Assembly (NCBI GenBank): GCA_963803735.1
Contig: CAWDNV010000007.1
Coordinates: 1 to 64,000 of the forward strand
Direction of reading: 5' to 3'
DNA: 64,000 bases
DNA from: Palsa-189 sp963803735
GTDB taxonomy: Bacteria > Acidobacteriota > Terriglobia > Acidiferrales > UBA7541
Numbering within the stretch: position 1 is the stretch's first letter; the number at the start of each line of letters is the position of its first letter. Positions 61,891 to 64,000 of the stretch are shown piece after piece. Both the position numbers and the translations under genes were made by a program. Below the pieces are notes generated by a model. It was not told the DNA's origin and made no database searches. It saw only the letters and a program-made list of their open reading frames with translations.

Positions 61891-62250
61891 GAAACACTCC
61901 TTCAAGTGCGGTACCACAGTGGCACCACTGTCTGTGCGAAGTGGTACCAACCAAAGCGCAAGAAATTGAAACGGTTACGCCAGAAAAACGCCACGAAGTG
62001 GCCCCAACCCTTTATGTTCCAATACCTGTGTCTTTCGCACACGATCCACATCCATTTCATGCACGCTGCTCCTATTCGCGTTGAAAACAGTGAAATCGCG
62101 AGAACACTTGTGAAACCACGTGAAAAGGCGTGATTTGTCGTAAGAATGAGCGAACTAACGCAGGCATTTGTGAATTCCTGTGAAACCTGGCACTTTTGGT
62201 CCTTTACATTCGTATTTCATGGTGCTATATGTACAGCACTATAGAGATTT
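61891..62250. other. oriT: Candidate origin of transfer (oriT) region
   Basis: A 360-base non-coding region between the divergent TraJ/relaxase and TraK/TraL/TraM operons, the RP4 location of oriT. At 61910-61948 there is a nested inverted repeat: outer GGTACCAC / GTGGTACC, inner perfect palindrome ACAGTGG-CA-CCACTGT (61916-61931). Further right, several GTGAA-type short repeats occur (62070-62185). A nic site cannot be assigned from sequence alone. Confidence 0.6.
62203..62233 (+). promoter_or_regulatory. Promoter/operator of the traK operon
   Basis: TTTACA (62203-62208), a 17-base spacer and TATATG (62226-62231) form a good sigma70-type promoter 20 bases before the traK ATG. The block ATGGTGCTATATGTA (62219-62233) overlaps the -10 box and is identical to the kfrB-operon promoter; with the next bases it makes the imperfect palindrome GTGCTATATGTACAGCAC. 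Confidence 0.65.
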
Positions 62251-62679
62251 ATGTCAACACAAAAACACTACCGCCGCTGTCTAGAACGACTGGCAGCCGA
62301 CCCTCCCAAGAGAAGAGCGGCGCTTATTCGCACTCTTCTTCCCGAAATAGAAGCGGCGGTGACCTCAGGGCAGAATCTCAAAGATATTTGGGAAGCACTC
62401 CAAAGCGAAGGTCTGGAGGTGTGCTACCACACGTTCTACTTGGTTGTATGGCGCGCAAGGAAAAAACCAACCGCGTCCCGCAGCCGGGGAAAGCAGGAAG
62501 AATCTCCTACTGCGGAAGGGTCGAAGGAAACAAAAGTGGGGGCGGTTGAAGACCGGGACCCATTTGCAAATCTAAAACGACTAGAAGAGAACAGGCCTGG
62601 TTTTCATTGGCGGGGTAAACGGAATTTGAAAACGTCGGTAAACGAAAGGGAGGACTTCAGTGACAAGCACAACCGGTAA
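62251..62679 (+). CDS. TraK-like oriT-binding protein
   Basis: A 142-residue, strongly basic protein. The N-terminal half is helical (CLERLAADPPKRRAALIRTLLPEIEAAVTSG), with a helix-turn-helix-like LKDIWEALQSEGLEVCYHTFY. The C-half has a basic disordered linker and ends near DPFANLKRLEENRPGFHWRG. It is the first gene rightward of oriT and overlaps the TraL start by 20 bases, as traK does in IncP plasmids. TraK wraps oriT DNA. The identification is by position, size and charge. Confidence 0.65.
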   Translation: MSTQKHYRRCLERLAADPPKRRAALIRTLLPEIEAAVTSGQNLKDIWEALQSEGLEVCYHTFYLVVWRARKKPTASRSRGKQEESPTAEGSKETKVGAVEDRDPFANLKRLEENRPGFHWRGKRNLKTSVNEREDFSDKHNR

Positions 62680-63415
62680 TGCAAGCAATAAAACGGCGAT
62701 TCACATCTTGCTGCAAGGCAAGGGTGGGGTTGGAAAGAGTCTGATATCCGCAATCCTTTCCCAATACTTATTGTCGAAAGGGCAGGATGTGTGCTGCGTT
62801 GATGCGGACCCCGTGAATCACACACTCTCCGAATACCAGGGTTTGGCGGTGAGCTGCCTGAATCTGCTGAAAGAGGGAAGCGTTGATCAGCGTGAATTCG
62901 ATCTGCTCATGGAACGGGTTCTGACAGAGAACGGAACCTTCGTTGTGGACACGGGTGCGTCCACCTTTATTCCTCTCTGGCATTACATCTTAGAAAACGA
63001 CGCACTCGATTATTTGAGGGAGAAAGGAAAACGCGTGTTCGTCCATTCGGTGATTACCGGGGGCCAGTCGCTGAACGACACCCTCGATGGGTTCGAGCAA
63101 CTCGCTGAAACTACGCGCGAGAAGAACATTGTGGTCTGGTTGAATGAGTATTTTGGCGCGGTGTTACCAGCCGGAAAACCATTCCACGAGATGACGGTTT
63201 GTAAGAAGCATGCGGATAAAGTCCATGGCTCAGTGGCGATCGTGCGGCGCACAGCGGACACATTTGGCCGGGATGTGGAAGAGATGATCCGCCAGAAGAT
63301 GACCTTTGATGAAGCACTGAATGGAAGTGGTTTCACGATCATGGCGAAACAGCGATTGCGGGTGGTGCAGCGTGAACTTTTTGCGCAGTTGGATGCAATT
63401 CCGTTCGCGCAATGA
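62660..63415 (+). CDS. TraL-like ParA-type ATPase
   Basis: A 251-residue P-loop protein. The deviant Walker A is LLQGKGGVGKS (residues 17-27) and the Walker A' Asp lies in CCVDADPVNHTLSEY. The remaining ParA motif FVVDTGAS is present in the Walker B position. Sequence and order fit TraL of IncP Tra1 (non-segregation ParA relatives). It may position the relaxosome or the channel. It is followed by TraM after 44 bases. Confidence 0.78.
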   Translation: MTSTTGNASNKTAIHILLQGKGGVGKSLISAILSQYLLSKGQDVCCVDADPVNHTLSEYQGLAVSCLNLLKEGSVDQREFDLLMERVLTENGTFVVDTGASTFIPLWHYILENDALDYLREKGKRVFVHSVITGGQSLNDTLDGFEQLAETTREKNIVVWLNEYFGAVLPAGKPFHEMTVCKKHADKVHGSVAIVRRTADTFGRDVEEMIRQKMTFDEALNGSGFTIMAKQRLRVVQRELFAQLDAIPFAQ

Positions 63416-63459
63416 AAGAATTCGTACGCGGTCGGAGAAATTCCTGAGGGAAAAATCCG

Positions 63460-63901
63460 ATGAAGACTGAAGTTGTGCTGGACTTCAAGCGGATAACGGC
63501 GGAAGTTGCAGCGCGTCATGGAATGCTAGTCAGCCAGGATGATCCCGCGATGCTACTGGTCACGATGAATGAAGTCGTGTTGCAGCAGGTCTTCGGAAGC
63601 ATAGAGGCACGTACGGGAGGAAATCGTCGCCAGCCTGGAGGCGGGTTTCCGTTCAGCCCAACGCGAAGCGTTGGGAAGCGTTGAGAGGGAGGCGCGGAAA
63701 GCAGGGATCGCCGTGCGTGAGGAGATTCAGAAGGATATTGACGCTGGGCGATTACACGCGAGAGAATTAATTGTAGAGTTGAACCAAGCTTACACGCGAT
63801 CCGCGATCCGCCGTTGGGTCGCGATAGGCGTGGTTGCGGCGAGCGGGCTTCTGGTGCTGGGCGTTGGTTTAGGAGTGCTGCTCGCGAGGGTATTGAAATG
63901 A
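63460..63901 (+). pseudogene. TraM-like protein with one frameshift
   Basis: Two frames make one protein of about 146 residues, the size of RP4 TraM. Frame 1 (from ATG 63460) reads MKTEVVLDFKRITAEVAARH up to FGSIEA. Frame 2 continues REEIVASLEAGFRSAQREAL, then GSVEREARKAGIAVREEIQK, ending in a C-terminal membrane helix (WVAIGVVAASGLLVLGVGLG). Removing one base at about 63608-63611 joins them. In the present sequence the protein would lose its membrane anchor. Confidence 0.72.
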
Positions 63902-64000
63902 GATCTTGGCTCGCGATGTTGTTTTACATCGACCATAAATGCACCACGCAACCGGGTTTTCGAAAAACGTTCCTGGTGTTAATCCTGATTTTCGTGTTCC
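63898..64000 (+). CDS. Start of a further transfer-operon gene, cut by the window edge
   Basis: The ATG at 63898 overlaps the TraM stop as ATGA. Thirty-four residues are visible (MRSWLAMLFYIDHKCTTQPG then FRKTFLVLILIFVF), ending in a hydrophobic helix. A small membrane protein of the conjugation operon is likely; no family can be named. Confidence 0.5.
   Translation, partial: MRSWLAMLFYIDHKCTTQPGFRKTFLVLILIFVF

Overview
The window looks like a piece of an Acidobacteriota chromosome, probably Terriglobia-like. This is inferred from protein families, not proven: three large TonB-dependent receptors with an N-terminal carboxypeptidase-regulatory domain, a remnant of the long serine/threonine-kinase/ATPase/histidine-kinase proteins, many secreted peptidases, and moderate-to-high GC. 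Almost every gene is a recognisable accessory or envelope function. There are no rRNA genes, no complete tRNA and no CRISPR array.

The layout follows two att-like direct repeats. Each contains the same 45-nt 3' half of a tRNA-Val(GAC) gene on the minus strand (2720-2764 and 47830-47874). Left of the first (1-2.6 kb) is what I take to be core chromosome: a receiver-domain protein, a MoaD-like protein overlapping a BNR-repeat protein, and a kinase remnant. Between the repeats is a 45 kb metal and envelope island. Right of the second (48-64 kb) is a conjugative region whose order matches the Tra1 region of IncP/RP4 plasmids. The simplest reading is two elements integrated in tandem at one tRNA-Val gene, with the intact tRNA beyond the right edge. 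No integrase is visible.

The island has two halves. The left half (3.2-26.2 kb, mostly minus strand) holds a PepSY membrane protein, a CocE-type hydrolase, a YncE-like propeller gene split by an IS, a PEBP protein, an S9 and a frameshifted M16 peptidase, and a tightly packed operon of three SPFH proteins, a P1B-type ATPase and a MerC-like protein. It also holds a decayed RND efflux operon flanked by two paralogous small Cys/His secreted proteins. The right half (26.8-47 kb, plus strand) is a copper-handling cluster: two more small Cys-rich secreted proteins placed before TonB receptors, three receptors, a second P1B-type ATPase with a 2Fe-2S ferredoxin-like protein, a CusF-SCO fusion lipoprotein, a His/Met-rich secreted protein, a CopC-CopD fusion and a YcnI protein. 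Together they could move copper or another soft metal across the outer membrane, bind it in the periplasm, cross the inner membrane and export it. The metal itself is not shown by the sequence. Two identical IS copies and a third IS, all with 4-bp CTAR target duplications, have inserted here.

The conjugative region has TraK, TraL and TraM (frameshifted) reading right and a TraJ-position protein and the relaxase reading left, with a strong palindrome in the oriT position between them. Further left are KfrB, the TraG/VirD4 coupling protein, SSB, TraF, TraB, a lytic transglycosylase and ArdC. A 15-bp element is shared by the promoters of the kfrB and traK operons. The mating-pair (Trb/VirB) genes are not in the window. 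Single-base frameshifts are frequent, with seven of the nine between 21 and 26 kb, so either local decay or sequencing error must be considered.
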